DNA from: Muscardinus avellanarius
Taxonomy: Eukaryota; Chordata; Mammalia; Rodentia; Gliridae
Direction: 5' to 3'
DNA length: 64,000 bases
NCBI GenBank assembly: GCA_963383645.1
Contig: OY726560.1
Coordinates: 65,168,323 to 65,232,322, forward strand
Positions 12,233-23,519 of the stretch are shown in pieces. Position 1 is the first letter of the stretch. Each line of letters begins with the position of its first letter. Under the pieces are notes generated by a model that made no database searches, was not told the DNA's origin, and saw only the letters and a program-made list of their open reading frames with translations. The position numbers and the translations under genes were made by a program.

Positions 12233-12284
<52 letters not shown>
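12026..12284 (+). mobile_element. B1-dID-type SINE with (CA)n tail
   Basis: The left half has GGTGATGCATGCCTGTAATT; the right half has AGAGGTAGAATGTCCC and TTCAATCTGCAGTAC. A (CA)n microsatellite at about 12235-12284 follows the tail. Confidence 0.82.
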
Positions 12285-12287
<3 letters not shown>

Positions 12288-12289
12288 TG

Positions 12290-13015
12290 AAGCTGTTAGA
12301 AAAAATACTATCTGTCCTGCAAGTTATTGGATGCTTTTAGACAAAGGACCCTAAACTAGGACAGTGACATTTGGGATTTGGATTCTGTTGAGAAAAATAA
12401 GTTGTCAGACAACATGATAAACACAATCATGGCAAGTTGCAAGGTGCCTGGGAGAGCCCCAGACCAATCCAGGACAGCCGGCCAAAGGAGTGAAGGAGGT
12501 GAGCTTAGGAGAGCCTTTGAAACTTACGGAATAGAAACCCTGTTCTTAGCTATACGTGGTTGTGGAGCCATTTGAAATTTGCAAGTGGGATAATGTGTCA
12601 GGCTATCCAGAAAGATTTCATTTTAAATCAGTCAATAAATATCTAGTGCCTAGATGGATGTTAGGTGCAGGGGATCCAGCTGTGAACAAAATAGACACAG
12701 CTGTCCTCTCTCACATTATTTATAGCCTAATGGAGAAAAAGTTTTCACAAAAACAAGTACAAATAAGAAATTGGACAGTCATAGTAAGCAGAATAGTTAT
12801 CATACCATGGGAAACTCAGATATGCACATTCTTTTCTGGGTTCTTTTAGAGTAGACAGTTAATGTTGGCCAGAGCGGCTGCAGGCTATGTGCTCCTTTTC
12901 TTGACTTCTTGAAAACAGAAAGATTTCCAGCCGTATCCCTCCTTTTTCTTCTTGAGAAAATGATAAAATCTTGTATTTATCAAAAACAAATCATTCTACC
13001 CAAGTTTCCTCAACT
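12290..13015. other. Mostly unassigned; L2-like piece at about 12625-12740
   Basis: 12625-12740 (ATAAATATCTAGTGCCTAGATGG, GGGGATCCAGCTGTGAACAAAATAGACA) matches the reverse complement of the L2 3' end. The open frames at 12378-12575 and 12556-12849 overlap this repeat and lack exon support. Confidence 0.5.
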
Positions 13016-13017
13016 TC

Positions 13018-13332
13018 CTATCTATGATAGACAGAATAATGGACTCACAAAGATGCTCATGTCCTAATGCCAGAACCTGCAGTGATGGTCATTAGGGAGA
13101 GATAGCAGGCAGAACCAAAGGTCCTAGATAGCTGACTTTAAAATAGAAAAGTTCACCTGGATTATTCAGGTGGGCCCACTATAATCACAAATTTGGAAGA
13201 GGAGGCAAAAGAATAGTTGTCAAAGGTTTACTCTGTGAGAAAAACTCAATCAAACATTACAGGCTTTGAAAATGGAGGAGGAACCCATAAGTCACAGAAT
13301 GTGGGCTCCTCTATAAGGTATAAAAGTCAAAA

Positions 13333-13371
<39 letters not shown>

Positions 13372-13545
13372 ATGGTTCTCCCTGAGAGCCTCTGGAAGAA
13401 TGCTGCTCTGCCAATGCTGCAGCATTAGCTCAATAAGACCTGACACGTTTCTAACTCATGGAAAAGTGAGAAAATAAATGTGTGCAGTTTTAAGCTACAA
13501 AATTTGTGGTCATTTGTTATAGCAAACATAAAGAATGAATACACC
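13018..13545 (+). mobile_element. MLT1-like MaLR LTR
   Basis: Starts with GATAGACAGAATAATGGACTCACAAAGATG and ends with AGAAAATAAATGTGTGCAGTTTTAAGCTAC and TGTGGTCATTTGTTATAGCA, the characteristic MLT1 5' and 3' blocks. It is interrupted by an (AAAT)n run at 13332-13372. Confidence 0.65.
13332..13372 (+). repeat. (AAAT)n microsatellite
   Basis: About ten AAAT units inside the MaLR LTR. Confidence 0.97.
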
Positions 13546-13741
13546 ATTCTTTCACTTCAGTGTATCCCAGTTCCATCTTTCTTGTCCAAATTTTGAAGAA
13601 TGTATATATTTTTTCATTTTGAAGATAACCTCTCCAATGGTAGACCTTATTTTAATTGGCTCCCTTTTCTTCAAAAGAAATTATATTATAACAACAATAT
13701 TTTTACTATAATCTCTCCTCTTCCTCAGACTAAGAAAGTTT

Positions 13742-13802
13742 ATATCTATCTATCTGTCTATCATCTATCATCCAACTATCTATCTATCTATCTATCTATC
13801 AT
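13742..13802 (+). repeat. (CTAT)n microsatellite
   Basis: Imperfect tetranucleotide array with ATCATC interruptions. Confidence 0.95.
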
Positions 13803-13901
13803 CATCTCTTATTGGTGCATCGTGATCCTACATCATGATGATGTTTAGAGTGATGGAGACATGTTGGACACAACTATTTTCTTCTTTTAAAAGTTATCAA
13901 A

Positions 13902-14118
13902 GGACAGGCATGGTTGCATATGCCTGTAGTCTCAGGAGGCTTAGGAGGCTAAGGAAGATCATAGGTTTGAGGACAGCCTTAGCAACTTAGTGAGACCCTC
14001 AGCAAGTTATTGAGTTCATGCTTCAAAATAAAAAATAAAGAGAGGGCCGAGAGTATAGCTCAGAGGTAAAATGTCCCTGGGTTCAATGCCTGTACCATAA
14101 GTAAATAAATAAATATTA
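13902..14118 (+). mobile_element. B1-dID-type SINE, diverged
   Basis: The left half has GGCATGGTTGCATATGCCTG; the linker contains TTCAAAATAAAAAATAAAG; the right half has GTATAGCTCAGAGGTAAAAT and TGGGTTCAATGCC. Confidence 0.85.
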
Positions 14119-14125
14119 CCAAAAA

Positions 14126-15650
14126 ACTGCTAATTGATTAATAGAAAAGTTCATACTAAATCCTCACTAATTCATCCTTCTTCTTATTACTAAATTTTCT
14201 TTTCCTATTAGCCTCTTGATCAAGAGAGAGAGAAAGAAATAAGAGAGAAAGCATATGTAGCACAAAATGAACACAGAAGGGTAACTTTTCTGAGCAGAGG
14301 AGGCATTAGTTATTTCTGTTCTGTTAAGTATAGAAATGAAACAATGGAAAGGTCAAAATGCTATAGGCTCATTAAAGGGGTCGGCATTAGAAAGGGGCTC
14401 TGGGGAGACCCATCATTTGAATCTTGCATAACATTGTGGCAAAAATCTTCATCATAGCTTAGGGGCTCAGAAGGAGAAACATAGTCTGGACATGGTAACA
14501 TGAGGCTTGGTCTTGACTGAACTCAGCCCTAAGAATGCTGACTAATGAATCAAGTTAACCTACAGGGAAATCTGCTCTTGAGGAAGGTCTAGCAGTATCT
14601 CCGTACTTCACCATCTACTTAATTCTTATGCTCAGAAACTTGCCCGGGGTGAGCTGTACACCTCATAGCAGCGGAACTGAGAGGAGCTGACTGGCCCAGC
14701 ATGAGACCCAGCCCTGGCAGCACAAGGTAATTTGGGGTATAGTGTTTTGTCCTATCATAGATCCCTGGTTGCATGGTAATTCAGTTCTAGGTTCTGTCCA
14801 AGAGAAGAACCCCACAAAAATGTTATTACTGGATCCAGGTCACCTCTAAAGAGGCCTTATAATCTGGATTCAGGAGTAGAATTAGTGGAAGCTACCAAAT
14901 TTGCTTTTTCCTTATCTTGATGTGGACTATACTTAAATTACCTAATAATTATTTTGATCTTTTTCTTTGGAAATTATGTTACCTTGGTAATACCAGACAC
15001 TTTTTGTCATTCAAAACAGTTTACATTTTCCTTGTTCTTTCCAAGGAAATAAAAGCTCATATGTTGTAACACTGTATGGAAGTAATGAAAATTCCTTTAC
15101 CAAACCAATCCGTACCCTCTCACTTACTCTTTTCCAGTATCTTCCATCTGTTCTTCCTAACTAGCTTTATCATATTTAGTTATGAAATTAGCGAGCAGCC
15201 CTTGTCAGGTTCTGGCAGGTGGAGAGAGCCCTAGTTTTAGGCACATGCCTTGTCTGTGTAGCTCTGAAGGGCAGAGCAGGGTTGAGCGGGTGGACAGATA
15301 CTTCATCAGAGTGAGGTACGACTTGATGTATAATGGAAGTTCTTCTAATGAAACTAGACAGCTGTGGAGAGTGATCTCTTTTAAGTCTCCATGCTCCTTT
15401 TCCCAAGAAGCTCTCCAAAGAAGTTGACAAAGGAGGAGGCCAGCATGATGAAGAGGGTTGTATTATATTGCTTCCAAAGGCGTTTTAAATGGTCATCACT
15501 ATGAATTTATATTATTCTCTTGGGGTATCGAAATACATTTGGTTTATTTGAAACTGAATACTGCAATATTATGCAACCATAGAAGGTCAAAAATATAATT
15601 CTCTACACTTTAAGCTAATGCAAGTCAGTACAAAAGATTGATGAATCACA
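14126..15650. other. Unassigned single-copy-looking stretch
   Basis: No repeat family or exon recognised. Frames at 15182-15427 (+) and 15188-15430 (-) are open on both strands over the same bases, which argues against either being a gene by itself. Confidence 0.4.
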
Positions 15651-15651
15651 T

Positions 15652-15730
15652 TCATTCCTTTAATATTTATTGAGCACCTACTTATATATAATGCATTGGA
15701 AGTACAAGTCCACACCTACGCAGAATGAAA
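15652..15730 (-). mobile_element. L2 3'-end fragment
   Basis: CATTCCTTTAATATTTATTGAGCACCTACTTATATA is a close reverse match to the L2 terminal consensus. Confidence 0.6.
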
Positions 15731-15734
15731 TGTT

Positions 15735-16768
15735 GCAAGAATGTTGGTCTGGGAATCTCTAATTGTTGATCTATTCCCAAAGCCTGTATGTTGACTGTTC
15801 TGCTAAACCACTTATATTCAAATGGAGTGGTAAGGTTTCAGCTTGAAATATATGACCATATCTTGAAAAAAAAAAAAAACATGGTTTTCTCTCCCCACCA
15901 CTGAGGCAGATTACAACCATGAATGTGCCCAGCAGAGACAGTAGTACTCACCGATGCAGATGATGTGGGCAGCCAGCCCAGGAGGGGCTCTGCTCCCCTG
16001 CATTTAGGGCTTCAGGTGTGATGCACGGCATTGTTGAGATGATAAATAGGGTCACTAGGTTTTTCTAAGGAAGGAAAGGCTTTTGAAACATCCATGCCCA
16101 CTGATTTCCAACACAAAATGAGAACCTTCTTCTAGAAAGACTCTTGTTTTGTAATCAGATTTGTGGTGATCCCAGGGACTCAGATGACAGCAGATTAGAA
16201 AGGAAATAGAATCTAGAGGGCAACACTGACTAGGCCATGGCTCTATTTTTAGACTTGAACAGCACAAATTGATGTCTTATCTGGAACTTATCTACATGCT
16301 CAAGTGATATATTATAAAATTGTCTAGAATCCAAGATTGCCAGTGAAATCAGTTTACCTGAGCAAATTATTCCACATGTTTATTCTTTTACCAAGGAGGT
16401 AACTTTTGCATGGGAATGTGATAAGATTCCTCATTTGTAGAGGTATAGACAGAGCAAAAATAAAAATTACATTTTATGTTATAGAATAGAAGCTTTTTGT
16501 AGAGCTCTTACTATTCACAGATAAAAGAATTCTCTATTTGAAACATCCAATCAGTTTAATATTTAACTATATCTTCTATACTTTTATAGCTATACTGTGT
16601 CTGTGGTCATGTGAACACCACAAAGTATCACACAGGTGACTATATATCAGTTCTGATATTACTTACAAGTCCCAAATTGTGACTATAGATAGAATATAGA
16701 CATGTTTGTCCAATACACAGAGGTTCTTCATGTTAAAATTGTTAATTTTTCACTTGCCCTTTTATTTT

Positions 16769-16770
<2 letters not shown>
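15735..16770. other. Unassigned stretch
   Basis: No gene or repeat family recognised. Confidence 0.4.
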
Positions 16771-16772
<2 letters not shown>

Positions 16773-16819
<47 letters not shown>

Positions 16820-16860
16820 ATGTATGTGTATATATATATACATACATATATATGTATAAT
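16773..16860 (+). repeat. (TA)n with TG-rich variants
   Basis: About 20 TA units followed by TGTGTG/TGTATG variants and a second short TA run. It adjoins the tail of the SINE at 16865, from which it probably grew. Confidence 0.95.
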
Positions 16861-16864
16861 TTTT

Positions 16865-17070
16865 TTGTGATACTGGAGATGGAACTCAAGGGCATCTACC
16901 TCTAAGATACACCCCCAGCCCTATTTTTTATACTTTATTTGAAACAGGGTCTCACTGAGTTGCAAAGGGCCTCATTATGTAGTAGCTGAGGCTGTCCTTG
17001 AACTGCAATCCTCCTGTCTCAGCCCCCTAAATGCTGGGATTACAAGCTTGCACCACCATGCCCGGCACTT
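16865..17070 (-). mobile_element. B1-dID-type SINE
   Basis: Reverse orientation: GATACTGGAGATGGAACTCA (right half), TTTGAAACAGGGTCTCACTGAG linker, and CTGGGATTACAAGCTTGCAC (left half). Confidence 0.9.
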
Positions 17071-17079
17071 GTCTATATA

Positions 17080-17480
17080 TTTTTTACAGTTGTATAGAGG
17101 CATGATATATTTAATGCATACAATTGGATTAATATATACATAGGCCTATACCTGTAATACCATCCCCACAAAGTAATAGACATGTCTATTACTGCCAACA
17201 AACACCCTGGGTCTCTTTTCTCCCTTCCTCCTTCTCCTTTTTCAGAATAGTTAACATGAGATCTATACTCTTAGCAAATTTTTAAGTGCACACTGTTATT
17301 GTTATTCTATTGGCACAATGTTGTTCAGCAGATTTCTAGAACTTACTGATTGTGTGAGATTGCAGCTCTATACCTGTTGAACAACAACTCCTCATTTTCT
17401 TCTCCCTCATCCCTGGGAAATCACTATTTCATTTTCCAGTTCTGTAAAATTGACAATTTTAGGTAATATAAGTGGGATTA
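17080..17480 (-). mobile_element. Old LINE-1 fragment
   Basis: Plus-strand landmarks TTTTTAAGTGCACACTGTTA, CACAATGTTGTTCAGCAG and ACCTGTTGAACAACAACTCC are the reverse of an old mammalian L1 3' region. Confidence 0.6.
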
Positions 17481-17484
17481 TGCA

Positions 17485-17930
17485 GTCACTTAACAGATGT
17501 TAGGATGACTATTATAACAAAAAATTGCAAGTATTGGTGAAGATGTAGAGAAATTGGGACCCTGTACAATACTAGTGGGTATATAAAATGGTGCCACAGC
17601 TAGAAGACATTGTGGAGGTTCCTGCATAAACTAAATGGAACTACCATGTGATCCAGCAATTCTACTCTGGTCTATATCCAAAAGGATTGAAATCAGGATC
17701 TTGGGGAGATATCAGCCCTCTCATGTCCACTGCATTATTTATAATAGCCAAGAAGTGGAAAAAACTCAAATGTCCACTGACAGATGCATAAATTTACAAA
17801 CATGCTCTACACATAATAGAATGCCATGTATCCTTTAAAAAGAATAAATACTACCATTGGTGACAACATAGATGAACACAGAACACATTATTCTAAGTGA
17901 ATTAAATTGCAGAAGAACAATCACACCATT
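17485..17930 (+). mobile_element. Old LINE-1 ORF2 C-terminal fragment
   Basis: Plus-oriented ORF2 remnants: AATGGAACTACCATGTGATC, CAGCAATTCTACTCTGG, ATAATAGCCAAGAAGTGGAA and CAAATGTCCACTGACAGATG, all frame-broken. It lies head-on to the adjacent minus-strand fragment. Confidence 0.7.
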
Positions 17931-18139
17931 TTTCTTTTAAATTGAAACATTTACAAAATTAAGAGATCTATAAAACTTTATGTTGAAGGTTTCTTTCACA
18001 AAGGTTTGGAATCCCAGATCTCTCAGCTGTCTCCTATGGCAGCAATTAGTGGAGCTGAAGAGTAGAGACTAGACAGGAGGTGGGCTCTCCACTATGCCTC
18101 AGACTATACCCACTGATCTCTGTGAACATTTGAGACCTG

Positions 18140-18200
18140 CCTCTAATTTTCCTCCTCCTCCTCCTCTTCCTTCTCCTGCTCCTTCTTCTCCTCCACTTTC
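18140..18200 (+). repeat. (CTC/CTT)n pyrimidine-rich tract
   Basis: Imperfect CTC/CTT repeats just before the T-rich end of the next SINE. Confidence 0.8.
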
Positions 18201-18204
18201 TCCT

Positions 18205-18431
18205 CATTTTTTTTTTTTTTGTGTGGTACTGGGGATGTAACCCAGGAGCCTTTTCCTTTTCTACCTCTGGACTATACTCCCAGACCTATTTTATATTTTG
18301 TTTGAAAACAGGGCCTAAGTTGCTAAGAGCCTCACTATGTATCTGAGGCTGGCTTTGAACCTGTGCTGTGATCCTTCTGTCTCAGCCTCCCAAGCGCTGG
18401 GATTACAAGCGTGCACCACCACACCCAGCTC
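18205..18431 (-). mobile_element. B1-dID-type SINE
   Basis: T-rich end, GTGTGGTACTGGGGATGTAA, ACCTCTGGACTATACTCCCA, then GATTACAAGCGTGCACCACC: a reverse full dimer. Confidence 0.9.
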
Positions 18432-18552
18432 TCTCCTCATTTTTGACTTCCAATTTTTATTATCTCTTGATTGACAGTTGTTTTGGAGAAATTTTCTTTC
18501 AGTATGATCCTGGAATTCACCAAAGATCTGGCTTCTGAACATCATTCCTCGA

Positions 18553-19032
18553 TGTCCACCAACAAATGAATGGGTCACAAAATTGTGGTATATATGCACA
18601 ATGGAATTTTATTCAGCCAGAAAGAAGGACAAGATTATGTCATGTACAGAAAAATGGATGGAACTAGAGAATATTAAGCTAAGTGAGACTAGCCAGTCCC
18701 AGAAGGTGGATAGGTGTAAGTTTTCTCTCATATGTGGAAGCTGGAGAGAAATTGGGTAACAAAAAGAGACCTCCCATAAAGGAATGCAGGCTCCAATGGA
18801 GAGATGGAGGGGTGAGGAGAGATAGAGACATAATGAAGGTAACAGCTTAAATAATGCTATGTACATATACAAAATTAGCAATACTAATCAATGACATGTA
18901 TGGGGAAGGGGAGGGAGTAGGGTGGGACCTAGAAGGAAACACACCAAGTGCTGTCGTATGTATGTTCCTCTTACTCTCCAGCTCATTATGATGTACAGTT
19001 ATAATGCACCAATAAAAGCATATATAAAAAAG
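18553..19032 (+). mobile_element. LINE-1 3' end
   Basis: ORF2 terminus (AATGAATGGGTCACAAAATTG, GGAATTTTATTCAGCCAG), then a G-rich 3' UTR (GGGGAAGGGGAGGG at 18903) and a terminal ATGTACAGTTATAATGCACC followed by an A-rich tail. It is a 5'-truncated copy. Confidence 0.8.
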
Positions 19033-19179
19033 CTTTCTTCTCACCTATGCCATGATAAAATTTTTATTCAACCCATCTTGAATCCCAGCTTGCCTTTGGA
19101 CTTCCAATTACGAAAGCCAAAAACTTCCATTGCTATTTGGTTAGTCTGAATTGGGCCTATGTCTTTTGGAGACAACTTA

Positions 19180-19265
19180 ATTTAAAGGACTCAGATTGTG
19201 CTCAAATTAAGTCATACAAGGCATAAAAACTGAATTGACGGGGTGGACCCCAAAACAGAAGCTTC
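19180..19265 (+). repeat. Unclassified direct repeat, copy 1
   Basis: AAAGGACTCAGATTGTGCTC and ATTAAGTCATACAAGG, then ACTGAATTGACGG, recur in diverged form at 20660-20760. I cannot assign a family. Confidence 0.5.
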
Positions 19266-19289
19266 CCAAATACTTATGAATTTAGAGAT

Positions 19290-19476
19290 TTTTTTTTATG
19301 GTACTGGGGTACCTGGAAGCCCTTCTACCTCCGGGCTACACTCCCAGATCTATTTTATATTTTTTTATTTGGAAACAGGGTCTCTTAAGCCAGCAAGGCT
19401 GGCTCCAAACCAGCGCCATCCTCCTGTCTCTGACTCCCAAGCGCGGGGATTACAAGTGTGCGCCACCACACCTGGC
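19290..19476 (-). mobile_element. Young B1-dID-type SINE
   Basis: Near-consensus reverse copy with GAAGCCCTTCTACCTCCGGG and CCCAAGCGCGGGGATTACAA. AATTTAGAGAT flanks both sides, just before the T tract and just after CCTGGCA, as an 11-bp target-site duplication. Confidence 0.93.
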
Positions 19477-19479
19477 AAA

Positions 19480-20585
19480 TTTAGAGATATTACCAGATAA
19501 TCTCACTCAGTTAGTACAATCTAGTCTGGTTTTCCATTGATCTCTGCTTCATCCTTCATGTCTTTAAGCCACTTTCTCTTATTTTCAGCCTATTGTAATG
19601 AGTCCCAGCTTGTAAATGACATTCATGTGTGCGTAGGTGCTACTTCAAGGCATTCATAAAGCCCCAAACTGCTATTTCTGACAGTTCTTTCATTGCACAT
19701 TTATATTACACTTACCTGCACATTCCTTCCTCTCCCCATAAGTAGTGGCCATGTTTTTCTAGAAGACTCTGCCACTCCCACAGGAGATCATTGAGCTAGC
19801 CTACCCTTGACCTAGTGTGCACCAGTGTGTAATTTTGAGAATTGAACCCTTGGGTGTGCCATTTGCAACCTTGAAATGACCTTTGGGAGTGAATTAGAAA
19901 GAAAAATGGGTGCATTCTATAGTATTCATTCTGTTTTAGTCTGGGTTAGTTTATACCACATATTTCACAAAGAAATAGAATTTAAACAAAGTTAAATAAA
20001 AAATTTTATGGACTGTAGCTTCTATATTAAAGTGGTATAATCAACATCAATAATGATGCTTCTGAAGAAGATTCAGCTGTGAGAGCCCTTAGGATATCTG
20101 ACTGTACCAAGTCCCAGTAAATCAGCACCAGTTATGTAAGAAGTATCGCTTCAAGAGTTTTCTATCAGTTTCACCTGCTCCTCCATTCAAAGGAGAAATG
20201 TAATTGGCAAAAAAATAATTTAAGATCAGAGGCCATAGGAATAAACAATGACAGTTTCCCAGAGACAAATAAAGGAATACCTTTTCTTAGCTCTCAACCT
20301 CCTAACCTCCCTGTAGTACCAAACAAACTCAAGAGTTTTTCACAATAGCAATTTCATATGATTTCTAGGTTTCTGACAACCTAAATAAGTGATTAACTTT
20401 ATTAAGTTATAATTAGATAACCCTTCTCATCAACTTAATTATACATTGACATATTTAAGCCACTTATAATAAGATTCTATTTTATCTGCTCAGTTATTTC
20501 TGGCTGTAGGATAAAGTGTGTACAGGTGTCTAGTAGAGTGCCTGAAGGATCAGAGGCATTGAGGGAAGATGAGCCAACAGTGCTC
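19480..20585. other. Unassigned; possible decayed LTR at about 19930-20430
   Basis: TTTTAGTCTGGGTTAGTTTATACCAC and later GATTCAGCTGTGAGAGCC hint at a degraded reverse MaLR-like LTR, but the match is weak. No gene seen. Confidence 0.3.
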
Positions 20586-20588
20586 ATT

Positions 20589-20613
20589 TTTACAAATTAT
20601 AGATTCCTATCTG
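20589..20613 (+). repeat. 25-bp exact direct repeat, copy 1
   Basis: TTTACAAATTATAGATTCCT followed by ATCTG is repeated exactly at 21799-21823. Flanking sequence differs. Confidence 0.9.
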
Positions 20614-20659
20614 TGGTAATCAATAAGTTAAAGAAATGCTACAACACAAAGCTGCTTTT

Positions 20660-20760
20660 TCAGGACTGATTTGAAAGGACTCAGCCTATAATCAGATTAA
20701 GTCACACTCAAGTTCTATGCAGAACAATTGAATTGATGAAAAAGACTCCAAGGCAGAACA
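20660..20760 (+). repeat. Unclassified direct repeat, copy 2
   Basis: Diverged copy of 19180-19265: AAAGGACTCAGCC, AGATTAAGTCACACTC, AATTGAATTGATG and CAAGGCAGAACA. The family is unknown. Confidence 0.5.
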
Positions 20761-20764
20761 TGGT

Positions 20765-21430
20765 ACTCAGAGGCAGCTGGAAAACCCTTGACATTCACTG
20801 GGACCATCAGCGAAGCTGAGGAATCAGTCAGTGTACCCAGAGGGGCCAGAACACGGACCTGTGCTTCACACTGGCTTGAAAAGAATCATCTAAAGAGTGA
20901 AAAATGGTCACTCCCCATTGCTCTGGAGATGTGCCTTGAAAAGCCGGACTGAACATTTTTAGTTCATCAGGGGAACTTAGAAAATGCAGTGTTTAAGCTA
21001 TAGCAATTAATACATTAGGTAAACCTTAGACTAAACATTTAGCTACCAAACACTCTTACATCTACTCATAAGTTTCTACACATAAGCACACATTGTATAC
21101 TAATATCTTTTACCTACTTCTTTTTGTCATCAACCAGAAATTTTGATGAAACGTTTATTAAGGTTAAGAAAACAGGCATTTTTTACTGTTAAAAATTTAT
21201 TAGGAATTTACTGTATGCCAAGCAAGGATTATATGTAAACAATATTGATGGATCAGAACACAAACACATTACTGTTTGGAGAGATGGACAATATGTATAA
21301 TAATCACAATTTGGAATCTATCTATGGAATAGAATCCTTGACATTTCATAGGTTCTAAGTCAAAGAAAGCATGGCAGCCAACCAAAAATAATTATAAAAC
21401 AACTTATTTATCTGAAGATCATAGAAAAAG
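20765..21430. other. Unassigned stretch
   Basis: No gene or repeat family recognised. Confidence 0.4.
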
Positions 21431-21439
21431 GGATAATTA

Positions 21440-21640
21440 AGCCAGGCATGGTGGTACATACTTGTAATCCTAGTACTTGGGAGGCTGAGACAAAAAGATC
21501 ATAGGTCAAGCAGTGAGACTCTTAGTAACCTAGTGAGACTCTGTTTAAAAATAAAAATAAAATAAGGTTGGTGGTATATCCTGGAGTTAGAATGCCCCTG
21601 GGTTCAATCTTCAATGTCACAAAAAAGGAAAGAAAAAAAG
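21440..21640 (+). mobile_element. B1-dID-type SINE
   Basis: GCCAGGCATGGTGGTACATA, then ACTTGGGAGGCTGAGACAAA, an A-rich linker, and GTTAGAATGCCCCTGGGTTC. Confidence 0.88.
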
Positions 21641-21798
21641 AAAGAATTTATTAGTGCTCACTCCATAGCACAAGAACTGTTCACTCTTATAGGGATCTGA
21701 AAACAGGAGGTGTGATTGGCTTAATGCTCTGCTGTTCCTATCTTGAAATTCTTGCAATTTTTTAAGCATGGGGCTCTGCATTTTCATTTTTATAGGAC

Positions 21799-21823
21799 TT
21801 TACAAATTATAGATTCCTATCTG
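21799..21823 (+). repeat. 25-bp exact direct repeat, copy 2
   Basis: Exact copy of 20589-20613, 1,210 bp downstream. Confidence 0.9.
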
Positions 21824-22088
21824 AACGGGTCAAGTTCTGAAACATATATATGATTGATTTAATGTGCAACCTGAATTGAGGTGCTCTTTCCACCACAAAT
21901 GTGATCGAGCTTACCCCTTGGGGTTTTGCTTTTATTTCTTTCTTGTAGTGACAGGTTGTCATTAATCTCTCCACAATCCCTTATTCTCCTTTATGACTCA
22001 ACAAATAGATGTTTATATGAGATGCATTTTATGATTGCACACATGGTTGGTTGGTTCTAAGAGTACATTTTATGAATTGCCTCAGTTC

Positions 22089-22090
<2 letters not shown>

Positions 22091-22158
<68 letters not shown>

Positions 22159-22160
22159 TC
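22091..22160 (+). repeat. (AT)n microsatellite
   Basis: Two AT arrays split by GAATATAAAT. It is self-complementary and could extrude as a cruciform. Confidence 0.97.
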
Positions 22161-22267
22161 TTCTCAACACAGTGACAAAAGAAAAATCAAAATATAACAT
22201 CTACAATTGAATTTTTACATTTCCTGGAGGAGTAGGGTAGGTTTTAAGGGATAAGGATATTTTTTAT

Positions 22268-22430
22268 CCTTTCATTAATTTATCAATTTATCCATGTAAC
22301 ACACATTTATTAATAAGCACCTATCATGGAAGAGGCTGAGATTCAAGGACAAGACAAGTCAAGGGGTTCTACATCCAGAATGACTCACAGTATAATCAGG
22401 GAGCCTGATTATGCTATAAGCAAAATAATG
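22268..22430 (-). mobile_element. Possible L2 3'-end fragment
   Basis: TTCATTAATTTATCAATTTATCC and AGCACCTATCATGGAAGAGGCTGAGATTC resemble the reverse L2 tail. Confidence 0.45.
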
Positions 22431-22449
22431 TAATACAATAAATAATTAT

Positions 22450-23240
22450 GGAATATTGGTTAATCCAATGTCGAAAACATCTTTGTATGTAAAAGTTCCT
22501 AATAGTTACTGGAGAATTATTCATTTAGTGTGGCAGACACCCTCCAGGCTACCACAGGATAGCGGGGCATGGGGGAGGACATTCTTTCTGCTTTGGAAGC
22601 ATGGGAAGGCTTACAGGGAGGCAACCCTTCTGTGGAGTCTTGGATCCATTTGCTTGAGTGACAGTGCACTGAATCTGGGATTGGAAAGTGGCGTATAGTT
22701 CAGAAACATTGGTAAGGGCCTGAAAGAAGGTACAACTTCATACTTCTCTGTGTCAACCATCCTTGGGCAGTCAATCTATGAGACACACAACAATGAGTAT
22801 CTCTCAAGGCAATTGTGGTTTACAGAGAGTACTGCCATTTGAGCTGAAATGTGTTCACTGTAAAGACCAAGTATTATTCTCTGCAGAACTGCCTATTTTT
22901 TTGAATTATGGGTTAATGTAACTGTATAGTTTTTTAAGTGAAAATTCTGCAAAGATCATTCCACAGGTTGTGAAAAATCTAACATCTTTTGCTACCTCCT
23001 CACATATACCTATACACATACACCCACATGCATATATTCACAGAGATGGGATTTCAAGTCCAGGAAGTCTCAGGGGACCTTTCACCTGTCAGTTCTTGCT
23101 TTACCATTCTTTTTCAGTTGAAATCACAGCCTCTCTCAGGGCTGGTTTCCAAATTACCTTTATGTGTACTATAGATCCTTGTGCCCGATGGAGAGAGTGT
23201 TGCCTAAATAATCTGAAATGTGTAGCAGGCTTTTATTGAA
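22450..23240. other. Unassigned stretch
   Basis: Several 60-90-codon frames occur at 22456-23239 with no recognisable domain, splice context or codon-use signal. Confidence 0.4.
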
Positions 23241-23245
23241 GGCTT

Positions 23246-23262
23246 GAGGGTAGCTGGGGCAG

Positions 23263-23293
<31 letters not shown>

Positions 23294-23515
23294 TTTTTGC
23301 GGGCCTGGAGATGGAACCCAGGGGCATTTGACCTCTGAGCTACACCCTCTGCCCTATTTTTTATTCTTTATTTTGAAACCGGGTCTCACTGAGTTGCAGA
23401 GGGCCTCACTAAGTAGCTGAGGCTGTCTGCGAACTGGGGTCCTCCAGGTCTCAGCCTCCCAAATGCTGGGATTACAAGCGTGCGCCACCACGCCCGGCTT
23501 AGCTGAGGCAGTTAT
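23246..23515 (-). mobile_element. B1-dID-type SINE with (TTAT)n tail
   Basis: Reverse full dimer, with (TTAT)n at 23261-23297 replacing the A-rich tail. The flanks AGCTGGGGCAGTTAT and AGCTGAGGCAGTTAT form a 15-bp target-site duplication with one mismatch. Confidence 0.93.
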
Positions 23516-23519
23516 ATTA

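Noticed and set aside
12378..12849. Two consecutive plus-strand frames that might be exons
   Set aside because: The second overlaps an L2-like repeat, and neither shows a recognisable domain.
15182..15430. Overlapping 80-codon frames on both strands
   Set aside because: No homology recognised and no splice or promoter context; openness on both strands points to base composition.
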